From: Kiritimatiellia bacterium
GTDB lineage: Bacteria > Verrucomicrobiota > Kiritimatiellia > WLWN01
DNA length: 64,000 bases
Reading direction: 5' to 3'
Assembly (NCBI GenBank): GCA_012103575.1
Contig: WLWN01000001.1
Location: 2,608,538 to 2,672,537, forward strand
Part shown: positions 9,374-18,460 of the stretch, in pieces
How the letters are laid out: each line of letters starts with the position of its first letter
Position numbering within the stretch: position 1 is the first letter of the stretch
Position numbers and translations under genes: made by a program
Notes under the pieces: model-generated
The model's database searches: none
Seen by the model: only the letters and a program-made list of their open reading frames with translations
Told to the model about the DNA's origin: nothing

Positions 9374-10363
9374 TCAAAACGCCCCAAAAAAGATGCTTGT
9401 AAAGGTCGTAATCGGAGCAGTTTCACGGAAATCATCAACGGTTGCCCGGACTTCGCTAAGTAACTTTGTAACCTCTACGTATAACTCATCGTCTTTTGCC
9501 AATTTCCCAAGGGTTCCCTCCCCTTTATTGATGGTCGTAGTTATATCTTTAATGGCTTCAGAGGCGTCTACAAGATTAATATACAGCGTATCATCCTCAG
9601 CCAGTAAACGGGCTAATGTCCCTTTGCCATCTGCGACTCTTTGACTAACGGTTGACAAATTATCCATGACATTTTTTAGATCGTCATACACTTCGCCATC
9701 ATTTAACAACTTGGCTAATGTTCCCTCGCCACCAACCAGTTTTTGGCTAACGGTTTTTAGATTTTTGGAAATACCTTTTATGTCATTGTATACCGCATCA
9801 TCGGTAAGCAGTTTACCCAAGGTCCCCTTCCCTTGGCTCAGGTTGCCGGTTACTTCTTTAAACTGTTTCATGGTCACTTCTAAATTTTCTAAAATCCCTC
9901 CTTCGTCCAAAGCCGTGCGGATTTCGGCAATGACGTGGCTGGCCTCATCAATAAGATCGACAGGTTTGGCACCATATACAGGCTTATTTTCGGGTAGGTA
10001 TTCGGCATCTTCGCCTTCATAAACGACAAGTATTTTCCCGCCGAGTACAGAGGAAGGTAAGATTTCGATTTTGTAATCTTTCCGTAAACGGATGTTCGAT
10101 TCTAAGCTGGTGATGACATGAACACCGTCTTCTTCTAAGTGAAGCCCCTTTACTTTACCCACTTCAACGCCCCTGACCAAAACATTGTCGCCCGGACGGA
10201 TCCCCATCACCTCTTGAAAGATAACTTCAAACTCATAGTATTCTTTAAATATATTTTGGGTGCTTAGTACGATGGTAAAAACGGCTAAAACAAGTAAGAC
10301 CATGAACATAAAGGCGCCGACGGTCACTTCCATCGATATTTCTTTGGCACGACTGTTTCTCAT
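9374..10363 (-). CDS. mlaD: MlaD-type MCE-domain lipid-transport protein
   Basis: This is an inner-membrane-anchored MCE protein that forms the periplasmic lipid-binding ring of the Mla ABC system. The 329 residues have one N-terminal membrane segment (about 11-32) and then the MCE domain (about 38-120), which includes GIRPGDNVLVRGVEVGKVKGL. The C-terminal region holds four related repeats built on G-[KE]-GTL-[GA]-[KR]-L, followed by an acidic stretch and VY or LY (for example GKGTLGKLLTDDAVY and GEGTLAKLLNDGEVY). They lie at about residues 178-310 and look helical. This repeat tail is longer than in E. coli MlaD and resembles the tails of MCE proteins in other phyla. The gene follows mlaF on the same strand after a 156-base gap. 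Confidence 0.9.
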   Translation of the reverse strand: MRNSRAKEISMEVTVGAFMFMVLLVLAVFTIVLSTQNIFKEYYEFEVIFQEVMGIRPGDNVLVRGVEVGKVKGLHLEEDGVHVITSLESNIRLRKDYKIEILPSSVLGGKILVVYEGEDAEYLPENKPVYGAKPVDLIDEASHVIAEIRTALDEGGILENLEVTMKQFKEVTGNLSQGKGTLGKLLTDDAVYNDIKGISKNLKTVSQKLVGGEGTLAKLLNDGEVYDDLKNVMDNLSTVSQRVADGKGTLARLLAEDDTLYINLVDASEAIKDITTTINKGEGTLGKLAKDDELYVEVTKLLSEVRATVDDFRETAPITTFTSIFFGAF

Positions 10364-10519
10364 GATATCGGACGAAGCTATTCTTTTAGCATGGCGAGTT
10401 ATCTGTTATTCGTTACGGGTCGTTTCTTTAAACGCGATTGCTGTGAAAGAATCTCGAGTCTCGGGTTACAGCCTCGGCAAGACGACAAGAAGACAAGTTC
10501 TTGATCTTCGACTTTTGTT

Positions 10520-11308
10520 TTAGACTTTCGACCTCCAGACTTTAGACTCTCCCTTCTCAACTTCCCATTCACCATCTTTGGTAATGTATTGTGATGCAAG
10601 AAAATTCTGTACTTCTTTGTGCTTTGAACGAATAAATTCCGAGGGGGAAGAAACTTCAATCATACGGCCTCGATGCAGCATGGCGATCCGTGTGCCAATG
10701 GCCAAGGCGCTATGCAAATCATGGGTTACAACTACACTGGTAACACCTAAACCTCGTCGTAATCGGTCAATCAGTTGATCAATGGTCCGCGATGTAACAG
10801 GATCCAATCCTGAGGTGGGTTCATCGTACAAGATGATTTCTGGTTCCATAATAATCGCCCTTGCAAGGCCAACGCGCTTCTGCATCCCGCCGGATATATT
10901 GGCAGGCAGTTTGTCATGGGCCTCTTCAAGGTTAACCATTTTTAATGTTTCTTCAACTTTTGTATGGATGGCCGCCCGCGTCATGCGAGCTTTTTCTTGT
11001 AAGGGCAAACCGACGTTATCGGCTACAGATAACCATTGCAATAAAGCAGCACTCTGGAAAAGGACGCCAAATCGAGATCGAATTTTTTCTAAGTCTTTCC
11101 CGGTTGCTTCACTCACCACATCATCGCCGATCCAAACACGACCTTCGTCAGGGGTTAATAAACGAATCATATGCCGAAGGCTTACGCTTTTTCCGGCTCC
11201 TGATGAACCGACAATAACGAAGGTTTCGTTTTTTTGTATTTCAAAACTTACGTCATCAAGTACGACCCTATTTCCCAAACGTTTTTTTACATGTTCGAAT
11301 CGTATCAT
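10520..11308 (-). CDS. mlaF: MlaF-type ABC transporter ATPase
   Basis: This is the ATPase subunit that powers Mla phospholipid transport between inner and outer membranes. The 262 residues show Walker A GSSGAGKS (34-41), the ABC signature ISGGMQKRVGLARAI, Walker B IILYDEPTSGLDP and the H-loop VVTHDLHSA. Its ATG overlaps the mlaE stop in an ATGA arrangement, which points to translational coupling. The C-terminal residues GESKVWRSKV are encoded by a degenerate short-repeat tract, and similar spacer sequence continues downstream. Confidence 0.93.
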   Translation of the reverse strand: MIRFEHVKKRLGNRVVLDDVSFEIQKNETFVIVGSSGAGKSVSLRHMIRLLTPDEGRVWIGDDVVSEATGKDLEKIRSRFGVLFQSAALLQWLSVADNVGLPLQEKARMTRAAIHTKVEETLKMVNLEEAHDKLPANISGGMQKRVGLARAIIMEPEIILYDEPTSGLDPVTSRTIDQLIDRLRRGLGVTSVVVTHDLHSALAIGTRIAMLHRGRMIEVSSPSEFIRSKHKEVQNFLASQYITKDGEWEVEKGESKVWRSKV

Positions 11309-12045
11309 TGATAGAATAACCTTGTTACCATATACCCTACTGTCAAAATTGTAAGAAAAGAGATAATCACTGTTTTACGCGTTGCTTGCCCCACTCCAAC
11401 CGCTCCTTGCTTTGCGGAAAATCCTTGATGACACGCGACGGTCGTTATAATCACGCCAAAGAGGACGGCTTTACAGAGTCCTACATACAAATCTTTATTG
11501 GTCGCATATAAAGTCGCATTGTCAAAATAAGCGGTAAAGGCCACGCCCAACTGAGTAGATCCAACAATAGCGCCTCCCAAAGCCCCTAAAATATTTGTAT
11601 ACACCGTAAGAATTGGCATCATAACCATCAAGGCAATAAGTCTGGGCATGACAAGGAAACGCACCGGATTAATAGACATGACCTCTAATGCAGCAATTTC
11701 TTCGGATACCGTCATGGTTCCCATCTGAGCCGCAATGGCTGATCCAACACTTGCCGCAATAATCAGTCCGGTCATGAACGGCCCCATTTCTCTTAACATA
11801 ACAACGGTTACCGCGGTTCCGATATTCACTTCTTGCCCAAACCGGCGTAGTTCTAAACCGGTCTGCAAGGCAAGAATCATTCCTGTAAAGAGGGCGACGA
11901 CCGTAATCACCCCAAGGCTTTTGATCCCCGTGATATAGAGCTGATACATAACCTCGTGTCGGCTACGTTTTTGGAAAATGGATGAGACAGAAAGAAACGC
12001 TTCGCCAATCATGACCAAAGATCGCCCTGTGTTACGACAGATCAA
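11305..12045 (-). CDS. mlaE: MlaE-type lipid ABC transporter permease
   Basis: This is the permease of the Mla lipid transporter. At least 246 residues with several hydrophobic spans match the MlaE family, including VVALFTGMILALQTGLELRRFG and the conserved loop TVSEEIAALEVMSINPVRFLVMPR. The TTG at 12045 is only one possible start. The frame stays open upstream to a TAA near 12124, with no ATG or GTG in between. The extra residues (…PPPKNFFADFGRRILLI) look like genuine family N-terminus, so translation may begin at a rare codon further up. MITE 2 lies about 100 bases upstream and separates mlaE from the WP/FP-repeat gene. Confidence 0.9.
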   Translation of the reverse strand: MICRNTGRSLVMIGEAFLSVSSIFQKRSRHEVMYQLYITGIKSLGVITVVALFTGMILALQTGLELRRFGQEVNIGTAVTVVMLREMGPFMTGLIIAASVGSAIAAQMGTMTVSEEIAALEVMSINPVRFLVMPRLIALMVMMPILTVYTNILGALGGAIVGSTQLGVAFTAYFDNATLYATNKDLYVGLCKAVLFGVIITTVACHQGFSAKQGAVGVGQATRKTVIISFLTILTVGYMVTRLFYQ

Positions 12046-12144
12046 TAGAATACGTCGCCCAAAATCAGCAAAAAAATTCTTAGGCGGCGGAAAAAACTCT
12101 GGTTCACGCGTGATTATTGTTTTTGTTCCTTATTGATTCTCAGA

Positions 12145-12307
12145 CCTAGATCCGTCAGTTAAACGCGGTTTTCTGCACGAATCATTTGGGCCAAAAGGAA
12201 TTACAAAAAAGCCTCGACACACCCAGCGGGTGCGCCTGCGTTTTTTTGCAACCTTTTGCCTCCAAAGCATTCCCACAGAAATCCCACGTTTAACTGACGG
12301 ATCCAGG
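12145..12307. repeat. 163-bp palindromic MITE, copy 2
   Basis: Same length and structure as copy 1. The left end is slightly mutated (CCTAGATCC). Flanking pentamers read, on the minus strand, TCAGA and TCTGA, a target duplication with one mismatch. It lies between the WP/FP-repeat gene and mlaE. It supplies the last 35 codons and the stop of that gene, and its central hairpin could reduce read-through into mlaE. Confidence 0.85.
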
Positions 12308-13742
12308 TCTGATTAAATTTCAAAAAATATAACAGACGATAAGATTTTTGTTGAGTGTTGGATTCGATTTGTATGAGTCCAAATAAAAGTGACAATCTTT
12401 TCCGTCTCTCTTTCCGCTGATCAGACATCCAAGAGAATAGCGGAAAAAGGGACCTTCTGGAATATTTTTTACCTTCTTGCTGATACCTATACAACCCCCA
12501 AAGACCTTCGCTTTCTTTGGCTGTCTCTGTTGAAGTACGGGTATAAAGGGTCCAAAAAGGAGCGAAGTTTCTCGCTATGGGACCGTTATCTTTTAACGGC
12601 CATACATCTAAAATCTTAAGGGTTTTCTTCTTTTTTTCACGATGATAGGACCCGAGTGGCCACAGTTTACGATAGACCATCGTAACCTTTTCTTCATCGT
12701 TCGGACCTGTTGCCCGCGTTTTATGGGTATCCGCATGAAAGAAAGGGAGCGCCATAAACCGACGGCTTACAATATCACCCCGATCTCTTTTTTCGCGCCA
12801 AAACAAGGGCCATAAAAGGAATGAACTCTGGATGCCTGGTGATTGTTTTCTGCCGAACAAGGGCCATATATAAAACTTTTCAATTTCACCTTTGCTATAT
12901 TGAATAAAAGGCCACGGCGCATAGACTTGATTCAACCGTTCCCCGCGATGAAAACGAAATAAAGGGGGCAAAATCATCCACGATTCTTGATCGGTCAGTT
13001 TGAGACGCCCATAGAAGGGGAACAGGATATATCCCGTTCCTGAAGATCGATCCAATTTAAACTTTTTCCAGGTCCATATAGGCCACATAACAAATTTTGT
13101 CTCAGAGCGATCCCGATGTTTGGTTTGGCTATAAAAAGGAAAAAACCGAAACCGATAGATCCCCTTTCCTTTTGTCCGAGATATAAGTGGCCAAAGATAA
13201 TCCCACGTCTCCACATCATTAATGGAATGATGGGCATATAAAGGGAAAAGAAAGAAGTCGATTTTGTCTCGCCCTAAAAATTCATGAATCTTTCCGGCCA
13301 AGGGGAACAACGCATTGTAGGTTTGTTTGTGAGCGTCTCGCCCTTCAAAATAAAAAGGTAAAAGCCATGTCCGATACCGCGATTCAGGATTGTTTACATC
13401 TTCATCAAAGTAAAGAGCTGTTAATAAACGCAGGGAAAACTGATTTTTGAACCGTTTCGATGATCCGAGAGGCCATAAAAATTCTTGGAGTTCCCGTTCT
13501 TCACCCGAATCTTTCACAGAACTATAAAAAGGGCGAAGAGCCCGGAGCGATTTTTTATGGGTGTCTATAGAATCTTCATAAAGGGGACCGAGGACTTTAA
13601 GGCTATGTCGACCTTCAAGATCTGTTGACCGATTTGCAAAAAAGCCAACGTCCAATGCGCTAGGCTCAGAGACCGATGCGTTTGAGAGAGTTGATAAGAA
13701 GAGAAGAAAAAGGACAAGAGGAGCGTTGTTCCATCGTCTCAT
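12201..13742 (-). CDS. Secreted WP/FP-repeat protein of unknown function linked to mlaEFD
   Basis: 513 residues with an N-terminal signal peptide (NNAPLVLFLLFLSTLSNASVS). The rest is built from about twenty irregular repeats of 18-25 residues. Each is centred on an aromatic-proline motif (LWPL, LFPL, FFPFY, MWPIW, ILPPLF, PWPFI, IWPLF, ALPFF), followed by a basic or polar turn. This suggests repeated beta-hairpins, perhaps an outer-membrane or periplasmic beta structure. I know no named family with certainty. It precedes mlaE on the same strand. MITE 2 replaces the original end: the host part stops after YFLKFNQ and the last 35 residues (beginning TWIRQLN) are MITE-encoded. Removing the element restores an ending near RINKEQKQ and stop. 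A role in lipid trafficking is inferred only from position. Confidence 0.7.
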   Translation of the reverse strand: MRRWNNAPLVLFLLFLSTLSNASVSEPSALDVGFFANRSTDLEGRHSLKVLGPLYEDSIDTHKKSLRALRPFYSSVKDSGEERELQEFLWPLGSSKRFKNQFSLRLLTALYFDEDVNNPESRYRTWLLPFYFEGRDAHKQTYNALFPLAGKIHEFLGRDKIDFFLFPLYAHHSINDVETWDYLWPLISRTKGKGIYRFRFFPFYSQTKHRDRSETKFVMWPIWTWKKFKLDRSSGTGYILFPFYGRLKLTDQESWMILPPLFRFHRGERLNQVYAPWPFIQYSKGEIEKFYIWPLFGRKQSPGIQSSFLLWPLFWREKRDRGDIVSRRFMALPFFHADTHKTRATGPNDEEKVTMVYRKLWPLGSYHREKKKKTLKILDVWPLKDNGPIARNFAPFWTLYTRTSTETAKESEGLWGLYRYQQEGKKYSRRSLFPLFSWMSDQRKERRKRLSLLFGLIQIESNTQQKSYRLLYFLKFNQTWIRQLNVGFLWECFGGKRLQKNAGAPAGCVEAFL

Positions 13743-13758
13743 TGTCCTATAGTCCTAT

Positions 13759-15153
13759 TTACCCTATACATTTTTTGACCGTATCTGCCAAATCAATAGC
13801 TAATCTATTTGTAAGTTCTTCGTCAGGCCCTTCGACCATCACTCTGCACATGGGCTGAGTTCCAGAATATCGAATCAACACCCGGCCTTGCCTGTTTAGA
13901 TGGGTTTCTGCTTCTTTAATCGCTTTGTTAAGTTCAGGAATGTCTTCGACAGGAGGTTTGTGAGGCACGTCCACACTGATTAATTTCTGCGGCGCCAACT
14001 GCATAATCGCAGCAAGACTGGAAAGGGGTTGCTGATAATTCTTTATAGCGGCTAAGAGCTGCAAAGCCGCAATGATTCCGTCTCCTGTTGTATGGTGATT
14101 CATAAAAAGGATATGCCCGGAAGGTTCTCCTCCCAATATCGCACCATGTTTTTTAAGGGCTTCTAACACATATCGGTCGCCCACATTGCTTGTTACATGT
14201 TCAATGTCCAACTTTTTTAGACAATGACGTAATCCAAAATTACTCATCGTGGTTGTAACGACTTTATTATTTTTCAGAAGCCACTTCTCTTTATACATCC
14301 GCGCACAAATAGCGATAATATGGTCCCCGGTTAAGGCGTGTCCTTTTTCGTCTACGGCAATAAGTCGATCTCCATCCCCATCAAACGCCAAACCGACATC
14401 CGCCCCGGTCTCAAGGACCTTCTCCACTAAGTCCTGAGTATGTTGCGATCCACATTGATCATTAATATTCATTCCATCGGGGTCATTATGAATAGCTGTC
14501 ACCTCCGCCCCGAATTCAGCGAAAATGGTAGGCGCCACTTTATAGGTCGCTCCATTTCCGCAATCCAAAACTATTTTTAACCCTTCAAGACTCAGATCAG
14601 CTGGAAACGTATTTTTACAAAACACAATATAGCGACCGATTGCATCATCGATTCGATGCGCTTTTCCCACGGCCTCAGCCGTAGGTCGAATCGCTTGAAT
14701 CCGTCCGGACGTAACCAGCTCCTCAATTTCGTCCTCTTCCTCATCGGGCAGTTTATATCCGTCCCGAGAAAAGATCTTAATGCCATTATCTTGGTATGGA
14801 TTATGAGAAGCGGAGATAACCATCCCCGCGTCTGCTCTCATACTGTGGGTAATAAATGCAATACCCGGTGTAGGGATTGGGCCCAAAAGAAACACATCGA
14901 CTCCCATAGAACAAATACCTGCTGTCAATGCGTTCTCTAACATATACCCACTTAAACGCGTATCTTTACCAATAACAATACGGTGACGTTTTGCCTGGGT
15001 TTTATGCTGTTTGCATACATAGGCTGTTGCACGACCAATTTCCAAAACCGTTTCAGCGGTCATGGGCTCTATATTCGCAACCCCTCTTACCCCATCTGTT
15101 CCAAACATACGCATTTTATTGGGGATACTGGACGCTTGATCATGATTCTTCAT
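13759..15153 (-). CDS. glmM: Phosphoglucosamine mutase GlmM
   Basis: GlmM converts glucosamine-6-phosphate to glucosamine-1-phosphate on the way to UDP-GlcNAc for peptidoglycan and LPS. The 464 residues show the start motif MFGTDGVRG and the phosphoserine loop SASHNP at 114-119 (active Ser about 116). The metal loop DGDGDR, the sugar-binding loop GGEPSGH and the phosphate-binding loop RYSGTQPMCRVMVEG follow. All catalytic motifs are intact. The given start overlaps the upstream gene by 14 bases. An internal ATG at residue 14 (MRMFGTDG) would match most homologues better. It is last in the run that begins with sxtJ. Confidence 0.95.
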   Translation of the reverse strand: MKNHDQASSIPNKMRMFGTDGVRGVANIEPMTAETVLEIGRATAYVCKQHKTQAKRHRIVIGKDTRLSGYMLENALTAGICSMGVDVFLLGPIPTPGIAFITHSMRADAGMVISASHNPYQDNGIKIFSRDGYKLPDEEEDEIEELVTSGRIQAIRPTAEAVGKAHRIDDAIGRYIVFCKNTFPADLSLEGLKIVLDCGNGATYKVAPTIFAEFGAEVTAIHNDPDGMNINDQCGSQHTQDLVEKVLETGADVGLAFDGDGDRLIAVDEKGHALTGDHIIAICARMYKEKWLLKNNKVVTTTMSNFGLRHCLKKLDIEHVTSNVGDRYVLEALKKHGAILGGEPSGHILFMNHHTTGDGIIAALQLLAAIKNYQQPLSSLAAIMQLAPQKLISVDVPHKPPVEDIPELNKAIKEAETHLNRQGRVLIRYSGTQPMCRVMVEGPDEELTNRLAIDLADTVKKCIG

Positions 15154-16357
15154 AGCTATTAACGACCTCGTTCACTACGGCCTGCAGCCAAATTCGTCCT
15201 TTTTCTTTTGTAGGTTCCGGCAAAGCATGTATGGAATCTATATAATCATCTGACCTATTTACGTGTTCCCATTTCCCAAAAAATTCGTCTCGGCCTACTT
15301 CTCCAACTGATTCAGGACATGTAGCTAACAGTGCAGCTTCCGCTTCGTAAAACCAATCCATAAAATATTGTTGTCTCTTAATGTGTTCCGGAAATGAATC
15401 TTTTCGTTCAGTTTTAGCCCGCCTAATGGATTCAGGCATTTTTTCGGCAAGTTCTTTCAGCCTTTTTACTCGTTCGAGGATCGCCTCGTCTAAACGCTTT
15501 AGGGCCCCTCCATAACAGGCTTGCGAAAACGAATTTCTCGATAAAAAGTCTTGGCGAATATGTATATACCACTGTTTTAAGGCTTTTATATTGCCCAGAT
15601 AATGAAGATTATTCAATACAATTCGGTCGATCGAGCGGTAGACGCCCCGTTGCAACGTCTTGCTGTCACCCGGTGTCAATCCCGGTTTAGGAACAATCAT
15701 CTGTCCGGGATTTTCTACATCTTCGCGACAGATAAAACCCGCAGGTAACAAGGTGCCAAACGCGATTCGCGCAGGACCGACCAACCCGGCTTGGCCTCCT
15801 AAAAAGATAGCGGATTGATCCAACATAACACCCTGAGACACATTTCCGATTAATGAAGCCGTGGCTTTATCTCCATGGGGTGTAAAATTGAAATGGATAT
15901 AGGAAGAACCGATCTCGCTATGATCTGTCCGACTGATCCCTCCCGCCATGAGCACATCACAAAAATTAATCAGACTGCCTGCGGTAACAAAAGGAAACAA
16001 AATGGTTTGCTTAAAACCCACGCCATGAGCACCACTCGCTTCTTCCTCTAGCAACGTTCCTGCACGTACATGAGCCCCACTGCCCATAGACGATCGATCT
16101 AAGAATGTCGCGCCTGAAAAAGAGCCTCCTTTTAGATGAACTTCAGACCCTAGCTGACAATTCTCGATGGTTGCAGGCACTTCAAATCCAATTTCACAAC
16201 CCGGCCCAATAGACGTGTCTTTTCCGAGAATCTTGCATCCGGTATGAATAATGACCCCTGGGGCAATGAAATCGGGGACAACATCGTTGCCTATTTCAAC
16301 GGATCCAGGACAGGGTATAACGACCCCTTTATCTAACAATACGTGTACGGGCTCCAT
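15140..16357 (-). CDS. Left-handed beta-helix (GlmU-C-like) protein
   Basis: About 405 residues from the ATG at 16357 (MEPVHVLLDKG). A longer frame from 16420 exists, but it would overlap the DUF5989 gene, and an AGGA-type site lies before 16357. The N-terminal 230 residues are hexapeptide-like (VEIGNDVVPDFIAPGVIIH, SIGPGCEIG), as in the acyltransferase half of GlmU. The C-terminal part is helical and lacks a known catalytic domain. Similar proteins are sometimes labelled UDP-GlcNAc pyrophosphorylase, but no nucleotidyltransferase motif is visible here. Immediate linkage to glmM supports a role in amino-sugar metabolism; the exact reaction is unknown. Confidence 0.7.
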   Translation of the reverse strand: MEPVHVLLDKGVVIPCPGSVEIGNDVVPDFIAPGVIIHTGCKILGKDTSIGPGCEIGFEVPATIENCQLGSEVHLKGGSFSGATFLDRSSMGSGAHVRAGTLLEEEASGAHGVGFKQTILFPFVTAGSLINFCDVLMAGGISRTDHSEIGSSYIHFNFTPHGDKATASLIGNVSQGVMLDQSAIFLGGQAGLVGPARIAFGTLLPAGFICREDVENPGQMIVPKPGLTPGDSKTLQRGVYRSIDRIVLNNLHYLGNIKALKQWYIHIRQDFLSRNSFSQACYGGALKRLDEAILERVKRLKELAEKMPESIRRAKTERKDSFPEHIKRQQYFMDWFYEAEAALLATCPESVGEVGRDEFFGKWEHVNRSDDYIDSIHALPEPTKEKGRIWLQAVVNEVVNSYEES

Positions 16358-16376
16358 ATCGATGGGATGCCTTTTC

Positions 16377-16541
16377 CTAAAAGAGGGTATAAATAAATGG
16401 AGCAGCCCCTTGTCCGGCAATAATAATCACAGCAAGGAGAAGAAGAACAAATGCAATCGGGATGATCCACCACGCTTTATTTTCTGCAGCAAACTCAAAA
16501 AACTCTTTAAAAAGATTTACGATATGCCTTAAAAATCTCAC
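16377..16541 (-). CDS. DUF5989-type small membrane protein (54 aa)
   Basis: A short gene with a GTG start at 16541 and a TAG stop at 16377. The protein begins MRFLRHIVNLFKEFF. It has one membrane helix after the conserved KAWWIIPIAFVLLLL pattern and ends in APFIYTLF. This matches DUF5989, a tiny protein repeatedly encoded beside SxtJ-like proteins and NodU/CmcH carbamoyltransferases, as seen here. Its role is unknown; the constant company suggests a membrane complex with the other two. A solo MITE end lies just upstream. Confidence 0.8.
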   Translation of the reverse strand: MRFLRHIVNLFKEFFEFAAENKAWWIIPIAFVLLLLAVIIIAGQGAAPFIYTLF

Positions 16542-16555
16542 GTCTTTAATACTTC

Positions 16556-16575
16556 CCTGGATCCGTCAGTTAAAC
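16556..16575. repeat. Solo MITE terminal repeat
   Basis: A lone CCTGGATCCGTCAGTTAAAC, identical to the terminal repeat of the 163-bp MITE, lies between the carbamoyltransferase and DUF5989 genes without the rest of the element. It may be a deletion relic or an excision scar. Confidence 0.65.
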
Positions 16576-16608
16576 TATAAACCCCGAACCAAGAACCGAA
16601 AAACCATC

Positions 16609-18453
16609 TTAGTCCAAAACATACTCTTCGCGCCAGTTTTTTTTATCTTGCCACACCGGCTGATCTTTTTTCGCCAGAAGAAAAGAGTTTAGCACAAGAT
16701 AATCCATTTCCGTTCGCATAAAACAGCGATACGCATCCTCTGGAGTACACACAATGGGCTCACCTCGCACATTAAACGAAGTATTGATAATAATGCCGTA
16801 CCCGGTTAATGCTTCAAACGCTTTAATGATATCATAATAACCAGAATTGGCTTGTGGGGTTACCGTTTGTACTCGAGCCGAACGATCCACATGAGTCACA
16901 GCAGGAATCTTTGACCGAATCTGATTAATTTGGTCACGCATCGAAAGTGTATCTGAGTCCCCTAATTCCACGCAGAGATCCTTTTTTACTAGAGCTACCA
17001 ACAACATATAGGGAGACGGCTCATCCAGTTCAAAATAATCATGAACTCGTTCCTCCAAGCATGAAGGAGCAAACGGGCGAAAAGATTCGCGATATTTAAT
17101 CTTAAGATTCATCACCGATTGCATTTTAGAGGATCGAGCATCGCCAATAATAGAACGACATCCTAATGCTCGGGGTCCAAACTCCATACGCCCCTGGAAA
17201 AGACCAACAACATGCTCTTCATTAATGACCGTGGCAAGGGTGGGGGCCCATTCATCGGACGATAACTTGGTGGCTACATACCCTTTTTCATCTAAAAACG
17301 ATTCAATTTCCTCATCCTCAAAAGATGGACCTAGATAAGATCCTTTCATCATATCGTGTACATTATCTACTTCTCGTTGATTTCCTAATACATGGTACCA
17401 CACCATCTGAGCAGCACCTAAAGCGCCGCCTGCATCACCTGCGGCCGGCTGGATCCATATGTCTTCGAACAGTCCCTCCTTTAACAAACGACCATTGGCT
17501 ACACAGTTGAGGGCCACACCGCCTGCCAAACAAAGCCGTTTTTCGCCTGTTATTTCATGTGCATAGTGTGCCATGGCCAATATGATTTCTTCGGTAACAA
17601 CCTGAATAGACTTCGCCATATCCATTTCACGTTGAGTAATCTCACGTTCTCCTTCACGTCGAGGACCCCCAAACAAATCGGCAAATTTATCATTGGTCAT
17701 GGTCAACCCATCTAAAAAGCCAAAGTAATCCATATTCAATCGAAACGACCCATCATCGCGGAGATCAAGAAGGGTGTCTTTAATTAAATCTACGTACGTG
17801 GGTTCTCCATAGGGAGCTAAACCCATCAATTTGTATTCCCCTGAGTTCACCCGAAATCCCGCAAAATAAGTGAATGCAGAGTAGAGAAGACCCAATGAGT
17901 GTGGAAATCTCAGATCCCTCATAATCTTAATCTTATTTCCCTCTCCCCGTCCTACGGTGCTGGTTGCCCATTCGCCGACACCATCCAGGGTTAGAATAGC
18001 TGCAGATGAATACGGACTCGAATAGAAAGCGCTGGCGGCGTGCGATTCATGGTGTTCGGGAAAATAAATGTCCTTGGGCGGAGTAATCCCACACCTTTCC
18101 AAGGCCACCTCAATTTTATAAGGAATCCACAATTTCTGTTTCAACCAGATGGGCACGGCTATCATAAAAGAGTGTAGGCCCTTGGGGGCCACCCCAAAGT
18201 AAGTCTCAAGAATACGCGCAAACTTTGTGATGGGTTTGTCATAAAACGCAACAGCATCCAACTGGTCCTTGCCAATCCCCGCTTCTGCCAAACAATATTG
18301 AACCGCATGGGACGGGAAATTCGCATCAAGTTTTTTACGCGTAAAGCGTTCTTCTTGCGCCGCTGCAACAATCTCTCCATCCCGAATAAGGGCTGCCGAA
18401 GAATCATGATAAAATGCGCTGATACCCAATATATTGATACTGCTACCTTTCAT
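16609..18453 (-). CDS. NodU/CmcH-family carbamoyltransferase
   Basis: 614 residues of the O-carbamoyltransferase family, which moves a carbamoyl group from carbamoyl phosphate through carbamoyl-AMP to a hydroxyl on a sugar, antibiotic or lipid. The N-terminus NILGISAFYHDSSAALI and the histidine motif HHESHAASAFYSSP belong to the Kae1-like domain. The C-terminal YrdC-like half has GRMEFGPRALGCRSI and NTSFNVRGEPIVCTPEDAYRCF. The length is normal. The sxtJ gene ends 7 bases upstream, and DUF5989 lies downstream. The acceptor is unknown; envelope glycans are a reasonable guess given the neighbouring glmM. Confidence 0.9.
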   Translation of the reverse strand: MKGSSINILGISAFYHDSSAALIRDGEIVAAAQEERFTRKKLDANFPSHAVQYCLAEAGIGKDQLDAVAFYDKPITKFARILETYFGVAPKGLHSFMIAVPIWLKQKLWIPYKIEVALERCGITPPKDIYFPEHHESHAASAFYSSPYSSAAILTLDGVGEWATSTVGRGEGNKIKIMRDLRFPHSLGLLYSAFTYFAGFRVNSGEYKLMGLAPYGEPTYVDLIKDTLLDLRDDGSFRLNMDYFGFLDGLTMTNDKFADLFGGPRREGEREITQREMDMAKSIQVVTEEIILAMAHYAHEITGEKRLCLAGGVALNCVANGRLLKEGLFEDIWIQPAAGDAGGALGAAQMVWYHVLGNQREVDNVHDMMKGSYLGPSFEDEEIESFLDEKGYVATKLSSDEWAPTLATVINEEHVVGLFQGRMEFGPRALGCRSIIGDARSSKMQSVMNLKIKYRESFRPFAPSCLEERVHDYFELDEPSPYMLLVALVKKDLCVELGDSDTLSMRDQINQIRSKIPAVTHVDRSARVQTVTPQANSGYYDIIKAFEALTGYGIIINTSFNVRGEPIVCTPEDAYRCFMRTEMDYLVLNSFLLAKKDQPVWQDKKNWREEYVLD

Positions 18454-18460
18454 TGCGACG

